Assembly: GCA_963969395.1 (NCBI GenBank)
Contig: OZ017799.1
Location: forward strand, 19,718,501-19,782,500
Direction: 5' to 3'
Source: Pseudoscleropodium purum
Lineage: Eukaryota; Streptophyta; Bryopsida; Hypnales; Brachytheciaceae
Length of the DNA stretch: 64,000 bases
Shown: positions 14,070 to 25,433 of the stretch, piece after piece
Layout of the letters: each line of letters opens with the position of its first letter
How positions within the stretch are numbered: position 1 is the stretch's first letter
Notes under the pieces: generated by a model
What the model saw: only the letters and a program-made list of their open reading frames with translations
Databases searched by the model: none
Told to the model about the DNA's origin: nothing
Position numbers and translations under genes: made by a program

Positions 14070-17000
14070 TGTTCAAGACATCTTAGTTTATTTAAATATT
14101 TTATATGGCATAGTTTATAAAAAGAAGGGATACTATTCTATTTCAATACTTTGAGCTTTTTTCCTTAAGACTTGATTTTGACATTCAAAAAGATTTTTTT
14201 TGCTTTTGATCAAAACTAACAAAATGAAGCTTATGAAGCATAATAAAACAAAATGAAGTGTAGTTTCTACTCTACTTGGAAATTTTTGAAATTAAAAAAA
14301 TATATAAATATTACTAAAGTTTGAAATTAAAGATTTATAACCACATTTCTAAATACTATAAGCAATGACACAATTTTTTTTCATTATATCATGATGTTTT
14401 GCACTATAATGTACTTTTATTTTTTTAAATTAGACATTTTGAACACAATTTGTATTTGATATGAGTTTCCTTCATTTCTTTTTAAAAATTCATGGTAATT
14501 TGATATTTATACAAATTAAAAATATATATGATGACAAAGATTAGACATGCAATTTCATTAGTTGAAAAGATAGGAACAAAAATATTCACTTGCAAATAGT
14601 GAAGAAATGGAGGATACTAGAGGACTTGAGTGAATTGACCCCTCACTGGTCACCCCAAAGTCATTCTCTAGGGGTGCATGTAAAAAAAAAACACTATTTT
14701 GTGCTTTGTAAAAAAATTGTAGTCAAACTTTAAAGTCCGTCACTCTATATGCCCGGTTTGGCCTTGAGGGGTAAAAAAAGTCTTTGCCTCAGGGTCTCTG
14801 TCACGGATGCTCTTTATTATTGTCGTTGAGCTTTTATAGTAGGCTGACTGCTGACCTGGAAATTTATTTATATTTATATTTATATTTTTCTAAAATGTCA
14901 ACTAATAGTGAAGGTGGAAAGATTTTCCAACGGGTTTTTTGGACACCATTTTCAGTTATGACTGCCATTCTAGAATAAGAGTAAGCAATGACCGATGGAG
15001 TGTGTTGGACTTCACTTGTCTTTGAGTTTGCATCTCATATTGTTTTGTAAGTTATGAATTGAAACTACTTGTCAACTTCAGTTTGAAAATGGTCCATGAT
15101 TATATGAGAAGGCTCAAAAATTGTTGGGGCAACATGAACCGCCTCTACATAAGTGTCAAAAATAGTTTATAAGTATGTAGAAATGGAAGTGACTTTGTGT
15201 GTAAGTGCCAAAAATAGTGCATAGAGATGTAGAAATGGAAGTGACTTTGTGGGATGAGAAACATTATAAAAATTCTGAACCCTATGGAGGGCAATTAAGG
15301 ATTCCTTTATTAGAACCCATAGTGCAATTATAGAAAATTATTTAAAGAATAAATAAATAAGAATTAAAATAATAATAAATAATAAAAATATGATGTGGCA
15401 CTAATGTGGCACAAGTAGTGCGACATTAGCAGTGTTCATTAAAAAATAAAAAACAATAGAATTCCTCTCTAATTGCATGGTGGGTGGGCAAAACTCGTAA
15501 CCCTTTCAAAGGTTGAAATTTTTCCTAATGTATGTTTGATTTTAGACTATTAAACAGATGACATGGGTTATTATCACATGTGACTTTTGCTCAAAATAAA
15601 GTCTTGAATTTGGTGAGGCTTAAATACAAAAACAAGGAATAGATTGCAACAATTTTTTTTAAACATATTAATAATTCCCATTAATAAAAGGAACAAAATA
15701 CATAACCAAAGAACAAGTCTTTTTTTTTTTTTCTTTCTTTCAACAACTCAAAAGATGAAATTAAAAAGCAACTAAAACACAATGGCATGAGTCAACACCC
15801 AACCAACCACCAAGTCCAATCGACACATGCCTCTTAAAATCAAAGTTTGCATTGCCAAGGTGAGGATGGTTGAACAATGATTGACAAATTAGTTCTTATG
15901 TTATGTGAAGGTGCCCATCATAGGGAGAGCTAGAACTCATCACACGTGCTTATGAGATTGCTCTCTTAAGGAAGTTACTTCCCTTAAATTACACTAAATT
16001 TTGATTTATTATGGGGAGTGAATTGAAGAGAAACGTACAATGGATCATTCTTAGACTTAGTGGCTCCATTCAAAGGCATGCTTTGATTCATCAAAATTTT
16101 ACCTATGAACATTAAAAGGGATCTAAACACCTTTGACTTTAGAAAATCATATATTATTTACTCAAAGTTAAAAAATTAAAATTAAAATTTCTACTATTGT
16201 ATTCTTCATTTTTCTTTCTTCCACCAAAATGTAGAAAGTGTTTGGATCCACCCATTTTTGCATAGGGACCTTTCTTCCCTTAGACACACACTTTTTGAGC
16301 TTGACACCTTAATTGAAGATGATTACATGAATACACTGGGCCCCCTTTAATGCAATACTAACTTTAAATTGCCGTCTTCACTCTATGTACATCTCCAAAA
16401 TCAATTATGTGGAAGAAACAACTTTTATAATCAAACTTTGTTCCTTTATAACTTTTGCATAAAGCTAAGTATCATCGACAAATTAACCTTCATCTATATA
16501 TACAAAGAAAAAAAACAATACAAAAGTTAATAAATAACTAAATCATGTTCTTTGGATATTTTGCAAGAGTGAAAAGAGGATATCTATGAGTGAGTGTTAA
16601 CCTAATACATTTCAATATCTTATAATCCTTAAAGTCTTAAAAATCCTTTTGAGGGATTCTTTAAGGTTTAGGTAATTATTTATGATCTCGATTTTTGGCA
16701 AGATTTTTTTGAATATTTTTTCAAGATAGAAAAATTAATTAACTTTCTAAAAATATAATTTTTGTGTCAATTGGTGTCTAAGGGCAACAATTATACTACA
16801 ATAAGTCCAAGGATATAAAGGGAGACAACAAAAAACACCAAAAAGATTGAAATATTTAAAAAATTTTATTTCTTATAGATCATACCTAACATTTAGTAGC
16901 CTTTATGGAAATTGCCTTTCTCTCTTTAGAGGTCTCATCCACAAAATTCATCCTTTATTCAACGGGTACTAGAGCAAACATAATGAATGGGCAAAATTTG

Positions 17001-18223
17001 ACAAATTGTTGTCAGGTTCATTCTTGAAAGTCAACTGGCTATTAAACCTGTCTATGAAGTGAACCATTGGCTACAAGTTAATTTAGTCTTGACAAAATTT
17101 TCAATCCACTTGAAACCTTTCTATATATTTGTACAAGTTTCATTTAACTATTGATGGTGGGGAATATTCCATACTATTTTGTCAAGAAGAAGGCAGCCTT
17201 TTCCTTTGTTGTTAAATATTATGTGTTTTTTTATATATAGAAAAATTTGGCTTATTCCATTTGAATAAATAATGTAAAAATGACAAAGCTTCTTATTTGC
17301 ATGCAATCTTAGCAAATTCTTGAGAAAATAATGTATTGGATACATTTCAGAACTCAATTTTAACAATTTAAAAAAAAGCTACGTATGGTTTAGTTTGCTT
17401 TTTAGAACAATCTCATTGTTGAAATTAGTGTATTTCAATAAGTTTTTTTTTTGTCTCATATTTACTTAGTCATAGCAATTTTGTATAGAATGAAAATTAT
17501 GTTTTTTTTATAATTTTCTTGAATTCCCAATTCAATTTTTCAACATAAATTTTTATTATTCACAATTTGTAGCATGAAAATTTCAAGTTAAAAATAATCA
17601 AAGCTAAAATATCTTGGTCTTTTTCTTTCAAACACTTATATCTTTTGATCAATAAGGTCAAATTCTCTTATTACAAAATCCTATCACTAGATATCCGAAT
17701 TTAAGAAAAAAGTTTGTTATTTGCATTGAATTGTAATTTTGATGGGTTTTTTTGATGAATAATGATCTTCAGACTTTGAAGATCAACCAATGTTGACTAT
17801 AAAATAACAACCTACACCAAAAAATGTTTGAATAAGGTTTCTAATCATGAATCTTGTTATTGAATTATCAAAGTGTTTTTGTTGGTATTGTAGATTTCCA
17901 ATGGGAATTCTTGATTTTTTAAATGTGCATTTCTGAGAATGTTCACTAAGTGTATAAATAATCTATGAATATTTTTTAAAGTGTCAAAAATAGTTATATC
18001 CAAAATCAACCCAAAACTTTCATGAATGTAGGTTATACAATTCAAGCGTGAATTTGTAGGGGTTGATTTTAGAAACAAGTCTCAATTAAGGTATCAACAA
18101 CTAATTCTAATCCCTACTTATTCAAACCTAAAATAAATATTCACTATTCATGAGAGTCTAAGTCACTTTTAGAAATATCTATTCCTAGTACTTCAAAAAT
18201 TCAAAGTTTACTCTAGATTCTTT
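14070..18223. other. AT-rich spacer with small duplications
   Basis: No gene was recognised. Positions 14815-15095 repeat the segment at 7470-7735. Around 15136-15284 a unit of about 52 bp containing GTAGAAATGGAAGTGACTTT occurs twice in tandem. The rest is AT-rich, with poly-T near 15720. Confidence 0.5.
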
Positions 18224-18226
18224 AGT

Positions 18227-18510
18227 CACTACAAGAATATGAGTATTTTACGACTGCAAAATATGACTGGAGATGACTAGTGACTACTCGCAATCATATT
18301 TTGGTAATCTAAAACTTTGCAAAAAACAATGACTGCAAATATGACTGCTAGTCACATTTTTGCTTTATACTTCATGGTTGTATAGTATATATCCATTGAG
18401 AATGGCAAAACACTTCATAGGGAACTTTCAGAAACGTGTTTCAGGATCACCCAGTCATATTTTTCTCTAGTCATATTTTGCAGTCATGTTTGTACAATTT
18501 TTACAATTTT
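18227..18510. repeat. CACTA left subterminal region
   Basis: This part is dense in ATATGACT and AGTCATAT in both orientations, the pattern of short subterminal motifs that CACTA-encoded proteins bind in known elements. The same roughly 270-bp block recurs in direct orientation at 21290-21560. Confidence 0.7.
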
Positions 18511-19333
18511 TTTGGGGGGTAACCCAAGTGCAATTTGGACTACAAAAGTACCGAGTTGTATTTTTTCTTCAATTATATTTTTTTGATAGTCATATTTTCA
18601 ATTATCCTTTTTTGATAGTAAGAATTTTTCAATTTTTGGGCCATACATAGAAGACGTGCTTGAATGTAGGTAGACCTTTTGTATTTTGGCCATAGGGGTC
18701 ATTCCTTTGGATGTAGACATGACTTCATTTCGTGCATGCACTGAATTTTTTTTGAGCTTCATCTATTATAAAATACGTGTGAAACAATTAGGCTAGGGTG
18801 GCCACATATTTGTATTCAAATTACTTATATTACATATTTCAATGTACTAATGAGGGAAGTCCCAAAAGGAAGAAGGCATTGCAAACATGACATTTCAAAT
18901 GGATTTTTTTCTTGCCTATTCCGTTGGAAAGTTTTTGAATACTTTGAATGTCTCTTAATACATGCAACATGGTTTGGTTCTTTACAATAGTTTCATTTTG
19001 AAGTTCATTAATACATACATTTGCTAAAGACACATACAAAACAATAAGTGCTTCAAATATGAAGGCAATTATTTTTTTTATTACAAATTAAGATGGTTCT
19101 CTACTTTGCCTCGAGAACAACTGAGGCTAAGAGGACATGACATCATCTCCTCTTTGTATGTAGAAGGATTGTATGACAAGCACAGTCTATTGCAATGGTG
19201 CCATTCATTCAAGATAAACATACATACATTCTTTGCTTCTGTATTATACACCAAAGGCACTATTGCATAGAATCCTCTATATGAAATATTGAAGACCATT
19301 TTCTATGTATTGTTCTTTGTCATATAGGGAGAC

Positions 19334-21228
19334 TCACTTTGAATTTGCATCACTGTATTGTAGGTCATCTACTGTTATGTCATCTTGTTTGAGACATTGT
19401 AATGTAGTTGCAACCACGTCAGCTTTTATTTCCACTACTTCATATAAGATGGGTGTCTTTGGAAGAAGATCTTTGTAAAAGTCTGTGGCTCCCAATCTAT
19501 GAAAATCTATTGTCTTCCCCAAGGATATGCATTCCACTTTAGGCGTTGCTTGATGTGCAGAGAATAATCGAACACCTCTTAGTTCCTTTCGAAGCACAAC
19601 TTTTCATCTACTCTTGCCCTTGTCGGGTGCAAAGAATACTTGTTTGATGTGTAGAGGAAAAGCAAATGACTATGTTGAGTAAAGAATCAATTTGTCAAAA
19701 TTGACGTTGGTGAATTCATATTCATCTCGCTTGAGAGTGGCCCCATCACCTCTTGTATTAGCAACCACCCAATTGCAATAGAGGACTACAACCTCAAAAT
19801 AGCCATAATTTATGGAGAGGACTTTCTCTACCCACCCCACATACTCCAACTCTACAGCCTTCATGTTTGTATCCTTTAAGCTTGCTCGACACAACTGTTG
19901 ATAGGTTGCAACTACTCGTGAATCCATTGTTGTCAATTGTTTCTCACAACTCTAGACACGAATGTGGTTTCCAAATGCATACATGGAATGATATGACTTA
20001 GCTTGAGCTGATGGAGGTAACATCAAAGCTCTCACGTCCTCTTCCACTTCTTCAATCCCGTCTTCTATGGCATGCAACACTCCCTTTGGAAATCAAATGT
20101 GGAACTCCTCATCACATAGTTTCGTTGGATATTGTATCTAATTCTTTTGTTTTTTACGCCTATATTGTTGGCGTTCTTATTCACAAGTCGACATATCATC
20201 TTCATATCTCATACATTATACAACCATGAAGCATGTAAGTTCATCAAAAATATGCAAAACCACACACTACGTGTAGTCATATTTCAATGCTAATCATTAC
20301 GTTCAATCCTTGGTGCAATAACATAACTACATGTAGTTGTATATGCAATTGTATAATAAGATTCAGTCGTATATTAAATTACATTACTTTAGGTAGTCAC
20401 ACATGTAATTATATCACTAGTTTTAGTCACATATGACATCACATTACAATGTACAATCATATATGTAATTGTATTACTAGGTTCAGTCATATATTAAATT
20501 ACATTACTATAGGTAGTTACAAATGCAATTGTATCACTAGGTTTAGTCATGTATGACAATACATTACAATGTGCAATTATATATGCAATTGCATCACTAG
20601 GTTCAGTCATACCAACATTTATAGTAGCTATGCCAATTACTAATTGCAAATCCATCACCACATATTATCATTATTGCATTCCTACTAGCAATGCCAATTA
20701 GAAATATACACATGCAGTTACAACAACATATACTATTGGACTACATGGAAGGTTCATATTCTACTACTCATGTGACTACGGACTCTAGTGCATAATCATT
20801 TCATATGGCCTTACCTCCTCCAATCCTCCAATGGTGCTATGTTCTTCACAACAAATTCATGGATCCATTGTCAAAGTTCATTTGAGAGGTACCGTGCTCG
20901 TCCGCTACCTTGTAAGATTTCATCATATATTGTAAGATCTTCTTTGTCATCCCACACTCTTCTGTTAGTTGCTATGTATTTTTGTATGTACTTAGTACAA
21001 AATTCCAATGCTTCAATCATAGCATAACCTTCAGCCATGCTCCCTTCAAGCCAAGCACGATTTTGGACATATCCTTTCAATGTTTTCAATAGGATACATC
21101 CAATGTATATGCAATAGTCTACAAATTTCTACTTCTTCTATAAGGTAGACAACTAGATGGCTCATGATGTAAAAAAATAGATGGTAGCAACTCTTTTTCC
21201 AACATGCATAAAGCCAGAGCCATATCAC
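19334..21228 (-). pseudogene. TNP2-like CACTA transposase remnant
   Basis: Read on the minus strand, 21228-20871 gives a stretch containing FYIMSHLVVYLIEEVEIC, HIHWMYPIE and, in another frame, MKTLKGYVQNRAWLEGSMAE. This is the typical domain found after the catalytic part of plant TNP2 transposases (DUF4218). Further on, 19936-19670 contains INYGYFEVVVLYCNW and DEYEFTNVNF, matching the C-terminal DUF4216-type domain. A related tail follows at 19597-19334. The domains lie in different frames, separated by non-coding sequence and a minisatellite, and the catalytic N-terminal domain is absent. Domain names are from recall of the family, not a search. It cannot make an active transposase. Confidence 0.8.
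20281..20620. repeat. 120-bp minisatellite inside CACTA
   Basis: TTCAGTCRTATATTAAATTACATTAC begins at 20362 and again at 20482, and the TTCAGTCAT start recurs at 20602, giving a 120-bp period. Each unit contains two related halves of about 60 bp (for example TCACTAGTTTTAGTCACATA at about 20423). It sits between the two surviving domains of the transposase remnant. Confidence 0.7.
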
Positions 21229-21289
21229 ACTTCAACTTTGGTATAGTTCTCACATCTATGGTCTTAGCACATATTCTTCTGAATACCCT

Positions 21290-21560
21290 AGCTACAAGGA
21301 AATGAGCATTTTATAACTGCCAAAATATGACTAGGGATGACTAGCAACTACTCGTAGTCATATTCTAGGAATCCTAAACTTTGTAGAAAAATATGATTGC
21401 AAAATATGATTGGTAGTCATATTTTGCCTTTTTACACTACGAATATATAATATACATCCATAGAGAACAACTAACATTTTATACAGAATAGTATGAAACG
21501 TATTACAGGAACACCAGTCATGTTTGTCAATCATATTTTTGCATATATGCAATCATATTC
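21290..21560. repeat. Second copy of CACTA left end
   Basis: This direct repeat of 18227-18510 starts with a worn end (AGCTACAAGGAAATGAGC in place of CACTACAAGAATATGAG) and shares the following ATATGACT-rich blocks. It lies just upstream of the transposase remnant, where the catalytic domain should be. Confidence 0.7.
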
Positions 21561-21689
21561 TATAGTCACATTTTTTTTGAATTTTTTTATTTGGGCAACC
21601 TAAAAAAAATGTAAATAAATTATTGTTCAAAATTGTAAAATCCTAGCCATTATTTTTTGGAGATCTTGAAATCCTAGCCGTCATTTTTT

Positions 21690-21706
21690 AGGGTTTATAA
21701 AACCCT
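21690..21706 (+). promoter_or_regulatory. Palindromic TATA box candidate in CACTA
   Basis: AGGGTTTATAAAACCCT is a near-perfect palindrome with a TATAAA core and flanking telo-box-like AAACCCTA. It is followed by a pyrimidine-rich stretch (CTTCATCTTCTTTG). It could be the promoter of a lost plus-strand transcript. No downstream gene survives. Confidence 0.3.
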
Positions 21707-21719
21707 AGCCACTACTTCA

Positions 21720-22440
21720 TTTGCTTCATCTTCTTTGTTTTTTGTTATTTTTTAATTCTTGTTTCTTCTTCCTCTTTTTGTTTTTTGAAGTTCTAATTGT
21801 TATGTTATTGTGTTTTAATTGTTGTTGTTTAGTTGTTGCTTTTTAACTCTTGTTTCTTCTTCCTCCTTTTGTTTTTTGAAGTTTTAATTGTTGTGTTGTT
21901 GTGTTTTAGTTGTTGTTTAGTTGTGGCTTTTCAACTCTTGTTTCTTCTTCTTCCTTTTGTTTTTTGAAATTTTAATTATTGTGTTGTTGTGTTTAAGTTG
22001 TTGTTTTACTTGTTTAGTTGTTGCTTTCTAACTTTTGTTTCTTCCTTCTTTTTTTGTTTTTTGAAGTTCTAGTTGTTGTTTAGTTATTGAGGTTCTAGTT
22101 GTTGTTTCTTAATTGTTACTAATTTGTTGTTGCTTCTTACATCTTAGTTGTTAGTTTTTGTTGTTTCATAGTTGTTGCTAGTTTGTTATCGCTTTGTAGT
22201 TGTTGCTAATTTGTTGTTGTTTTAAATTTTTTTAAATTTTTAGTTGTTATTGGTTTGTTGTTGCTTTTTAGTTGTTGTTACTTTATTGTTATTAGTTTGT
22301 TGTTGCTAGTTTGTTATTGTTTTTTTAGTTGTTGTTTCTTAATTATTGCTTCAAAATTGTTACTTCAAGGTTGTTGTTTTAAGATTGTTGCCTCAAATTG
22401 GATCTTAACTCTTGCTTAATTATTGTCTTTTAGACATTAG
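21720..22440. repeat. TTG-rich low-complexity tract
   Basis: Long runs built from GTTGTTTAGTTGTTGCTTTT and variants, plus TTCTTCTTCCTCTTTTTG blocks about 120 bp apart near the start. No coding meaning is evident on either strand. Confidence 0.7.
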
Positions 22441-22599
22441 TTTCTATTGTTTATTATTTCTTGCCTCTTATTATCTTTTATTGCATTTAAACTTGTCCTA
22501 TTCTTGCTTCTTATTGATTTTTTGTTTTAGTTTTTGTTGCCTTTTATTATATTTTAGCTTTTACTTCCTACTATCTTTTAGTACTAACTTGAATAAAAA

Positions 22600-23095
22600 A
22601 ATGACTCACTATAGTCATATGCTACATGAACCAAAATATTACTCACTACATTCATATTCCATATCACTCAAAATATGACTCATTATAGTCATATTCCATA
22701 TCACTTAAAATATAATTCACTGTAGTCATATTTCATATCACTCAAAATATGATTCATTATAGTCATATTTTATATCACTTAAAATATGATTCACTATGGT
22801 CATATTTCATATCACTTAAAATATAATTCACCACAGTCATATTCCATATCACTTAAAATATGACTCAAAATATAATTCCCCGCAATCATGTTTCAAATCA
22901 CTTAAAATGTGACTCAAAATATGACTCACTATAGTCATAATCCATATCATTGAAAATATGACTTATTGCAATCATATTTTATATCACTCAAAAGATGACT
23001 TACTACAGTCATATTCCATGTCACTTAAAACATGACTCATCAATTATATTCTATGTCATTCAAAATATGACTCATTGTAATCATATTCCATGTCA
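22600..23095. repeat. CACTA right subterminal array, about 37-bp units
   Basis: More than ten imperfect tandem copies of a unit like ATATCACTCAAAATATGACT followed by CACTATAGTCATATTCC. This mirrors the ATATGACT motifs of the left end and probably represents transposase-binding subterminal repeats of the element. Confidence 0.8.
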
Positions 23096-23388
23096 GCGTA
23101 CGTAGGATTTAAAAAATTTTGCCCGAGCAGATCATGAAAATGTCAAGCCTATAAGGAAAGTCAACATATATGCCATGTTGGCAAAATACAACTAAAAATG
23201 TTTTCATACTCTGATATTCATATGATTGCAAATATGACTATCCAGTCATATGACTGAAAATAAATCACTCAGCCCAGTCATACCCCGCTTATTTACACTG
23301 AATTTTAAGTGAGTCACATTTTTTGATTTTGTGACTCACTATAGGTATATTTTGCACTCAAAAAAACACTCATTTTCTTGTAGTGAGT

Positions 23389-24905
23389 GGTGATTATGGT
23401 GTCCAAAAAATGAATTCAAAGATATTCTAAAGTCCCCTTTTGACTACGAACAAAAAACCACAATTTTGTTTCTCAATGAAATAATAGAATGTATGCTCAA
23501 TTGCTTGTTTGGATGCATTAAGGGGAGACTTCCATGTGCTGGAATTAGCCAAACTTTGAAGAAGTGTTCTAAAACTCCACATAGAAGTGTGCAGTATTTG
23601 TTAAACTTGGAGCACTCTGATGTTCAAAAAAGAAGCGAATTTTCATCCATAATTTTTTCTGGAACATCGGAGTCGGGTTCTTTGTTTGCTAATGCTCATA
23701 GGGTGTTAAGAAGTACTTGTAGAAGGGAGAACCAAAAATATGAAGTCCATAATCTCAACTTTTGGGAGGAAAATGGGACTGCCCAGTGGAAAGTTTGTGC
23801 TGGGTTGGCTCTATCCGGGCCGATAAATTATAGCCCGGTTACCTCCTTCGGGCATTGTTGTCTGTGTGCAGGTGGGAGCATGTTGGAATAGTTTGCCAGT
23901 ATGATTACAAGGAGAAGTGCTTGAAATTAATGTGTGGGGAGCAAGTTTCTGACTTTTGGAAAACTAAATTTTTAACAGTAGCCACTTCACCTTTGGGATT
24001 GCTTTGAATTTGACAACTAGTCAAAGCTTCACCTAAAAAATAGATATCATTTCTACCTACTCGTGCAAGACAAAGCTCCATACTCCTAATAAAAAAACTA
24101 AATTCTCCTTTCTCACATGAAAGTCCAAACATCATGGTCCGGCAGTCGTCCTAAGCCATGATCGGATGATCTTGATTCCGATTCCGGAAAACATGGAAGT
24201 CAGTCCTAAGTTACTGTTCCATTCCAAGCACCAACCAAGCACCAACGAGTGAACAGCACTTGGCTTCTAGAAACCCAGGTAACTTAAGCTTACTCCAATT
24301 CCAATTCCAGGAAAAGCAGGCTCACTCCGGCAAGTAGAAAACCAGACAGACACAACCGGAACCGTAAGTAACGTGCGCAGTGAATCGGAACCCCACGGTC
24401 GTCGCCTCCGACCCGAACTCCCCCGCTCTCTAGCGATTCTAGAACCCCAGCGTCATTGTTCCACGCCCAATCCCGTAATGGAACCTTCCATGCACGGAAT
24501 TCAACCCAACGACGGAACCTCGGCCCCACTTGCACTCAATCAAAAGAACCATCCATCCATCCATCCATCCCCGCTAGCTACAGAAATTAAGTACTAGATG
24601 GCCTTCCCAGCGGCGACGTCATCTCGACACTACTGATCGGCTGCACTCATCTGATCGAGCTTGCAGCAAGTGAACTTGAGCCCGCAGACAGACAGAACCA
24701 CAAGCCTTACGTACGTCATTCTTGCCACTGAAATTCACCTGTACTTTGTGCACTTTGTGCCCAGCGATCGCCAGCAGTTGGGTTCTAGCTAGACTGGTCG
24801 ATCTAGTCTCGATCCTGGCCTGCTGCTGGTGCTGCTGGGATCGATCGAAGGTACCCCGTGGTTGCCCTCACTGGTCAGCCAATTCAATTCGGGATGCAGT
24901 GATCA
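23389..24905. other. Spacer and GC-richer upstream region of ABCG gene
   Basis: A plus-strand open frame at 23466-23891 (about 141 codons, ending ...CLCAGGSMLE) resembles nothing recognised, so it is not called. From about 24140 base composition becomes clearly GC-richer up to the ABCG gene. A short (CCAT)n microsatellite lies at about 24549-24571. Confidence 0.5.
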
Positions 24906-24912
24906 TATATAA
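24906..24912 (+). promoter_or_regulatory. TATA box candidate of ABCG gene
   Basis: TATATAA sits about 520 bp before the ABCG start codon, in the GC-richer upstream region. If used, transcription would start near 24935-24945 and leave a leader of about 490 bases, unless a leader intron is removed. Confidence 0.45.
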
Positions 24913-25191
24913 GGTGGAGTTCTAGCTAGCCTGCATGTAGTACGTGCAGCAGAGATGGATGTAGGATAAGATAGAAACCGTGAACCGACCCGAGTTGAAC
25001 TTAAATAAGGAATTGAACTTAATCATTCGGAGACATGGTCTCGGGCAAGCTCACGCTTCAATTCTTGCTTGTTGTAGCTGTAGGACACTGCGTTCGCTTC
25101 CTCCTTTACGTACGTTAATTTGCAGCGTGTGCTGTAGCTTGAATTAGCCAAAGCAGGGAGCTAGATTGGAGTATGAGAGGAGTTGGATATC

Positions 25192-25287
25192 ATGGAGGCA
25201 GAAGGTAGAGCGGATAGCACGAGGCGACTGGAATTGGTCGATGAGGGTGGTGGTGGTGGTGGTGGTACAGTGATGAGTGGTGACTGA
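25192..25287 (+). promoter_or_regulatory. Upstream ORF with poly-glycine tract in ABCG leader
   Basis: An ATG at 25192 opens a 31-codon frame ending in TGA at 25285-25287, wholly inside the predicted leader. It includes seven GGT glycine codons in a row (25246-25266). It is followed by a (GA)n run at about 25300-25318, a common feature of plant leaders. If transcribed as predicted it could limit translation of the transporter. Another short upstream frame (five codons) starts near 24956. Conservation is unknown. Confidence 0.35.
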
Positions 25288-25433
25288 GAGAGAAAGATTG
25301 AGAGAGAGAGAGAGAGAGTTGAGAAGTGCTATCGCGGGTTTGTGAGTTGAGAATTTTGGGTTTTGTTAGCTTTTTAGTTTTGTCTGGGGTGGTGGTGCAT
25401 TGTGGGAATTTGAAGCACCCGGTGGGTGATTCC

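Larger units (their letters stand above)
18227..23385 (-). mobile_element. CACTA (En/Spm-type) DNA transposon, decayed
   Basis: The left end is CACTACAAGAATATGAGT and the right end, read in reverse, is CACTACAAGAAAATGAGTG. AGT flanks both sides (18224-18226 and 23386-23388), the 3-bp target duplication expected for CACTA elements. The element is 5159 bp. It contains a broken TNP2-like transposase on the minus strand, subterminal copies of short ATATGACT/AGTCATAT motifs, and a second copy of its own left end near 21290. That inner copy and the lack of the transposase N-terminal half suggest rearrangement or nesting of two related elements. Confidence 0.88.

Noticed and set aside
23466..23891. 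141-codon frame between CACTA and the ABCG gene
   Set aside because: No recognised motif and no support from neighbours; it may be chance or a remnant.
25326..25433. N-terminal hydrophobic extension of the ABCG protein
   Set aside because: The upstream in-frame codon is GTG, not ATG; family members start near the chosen ATG with a short polar N terminus.
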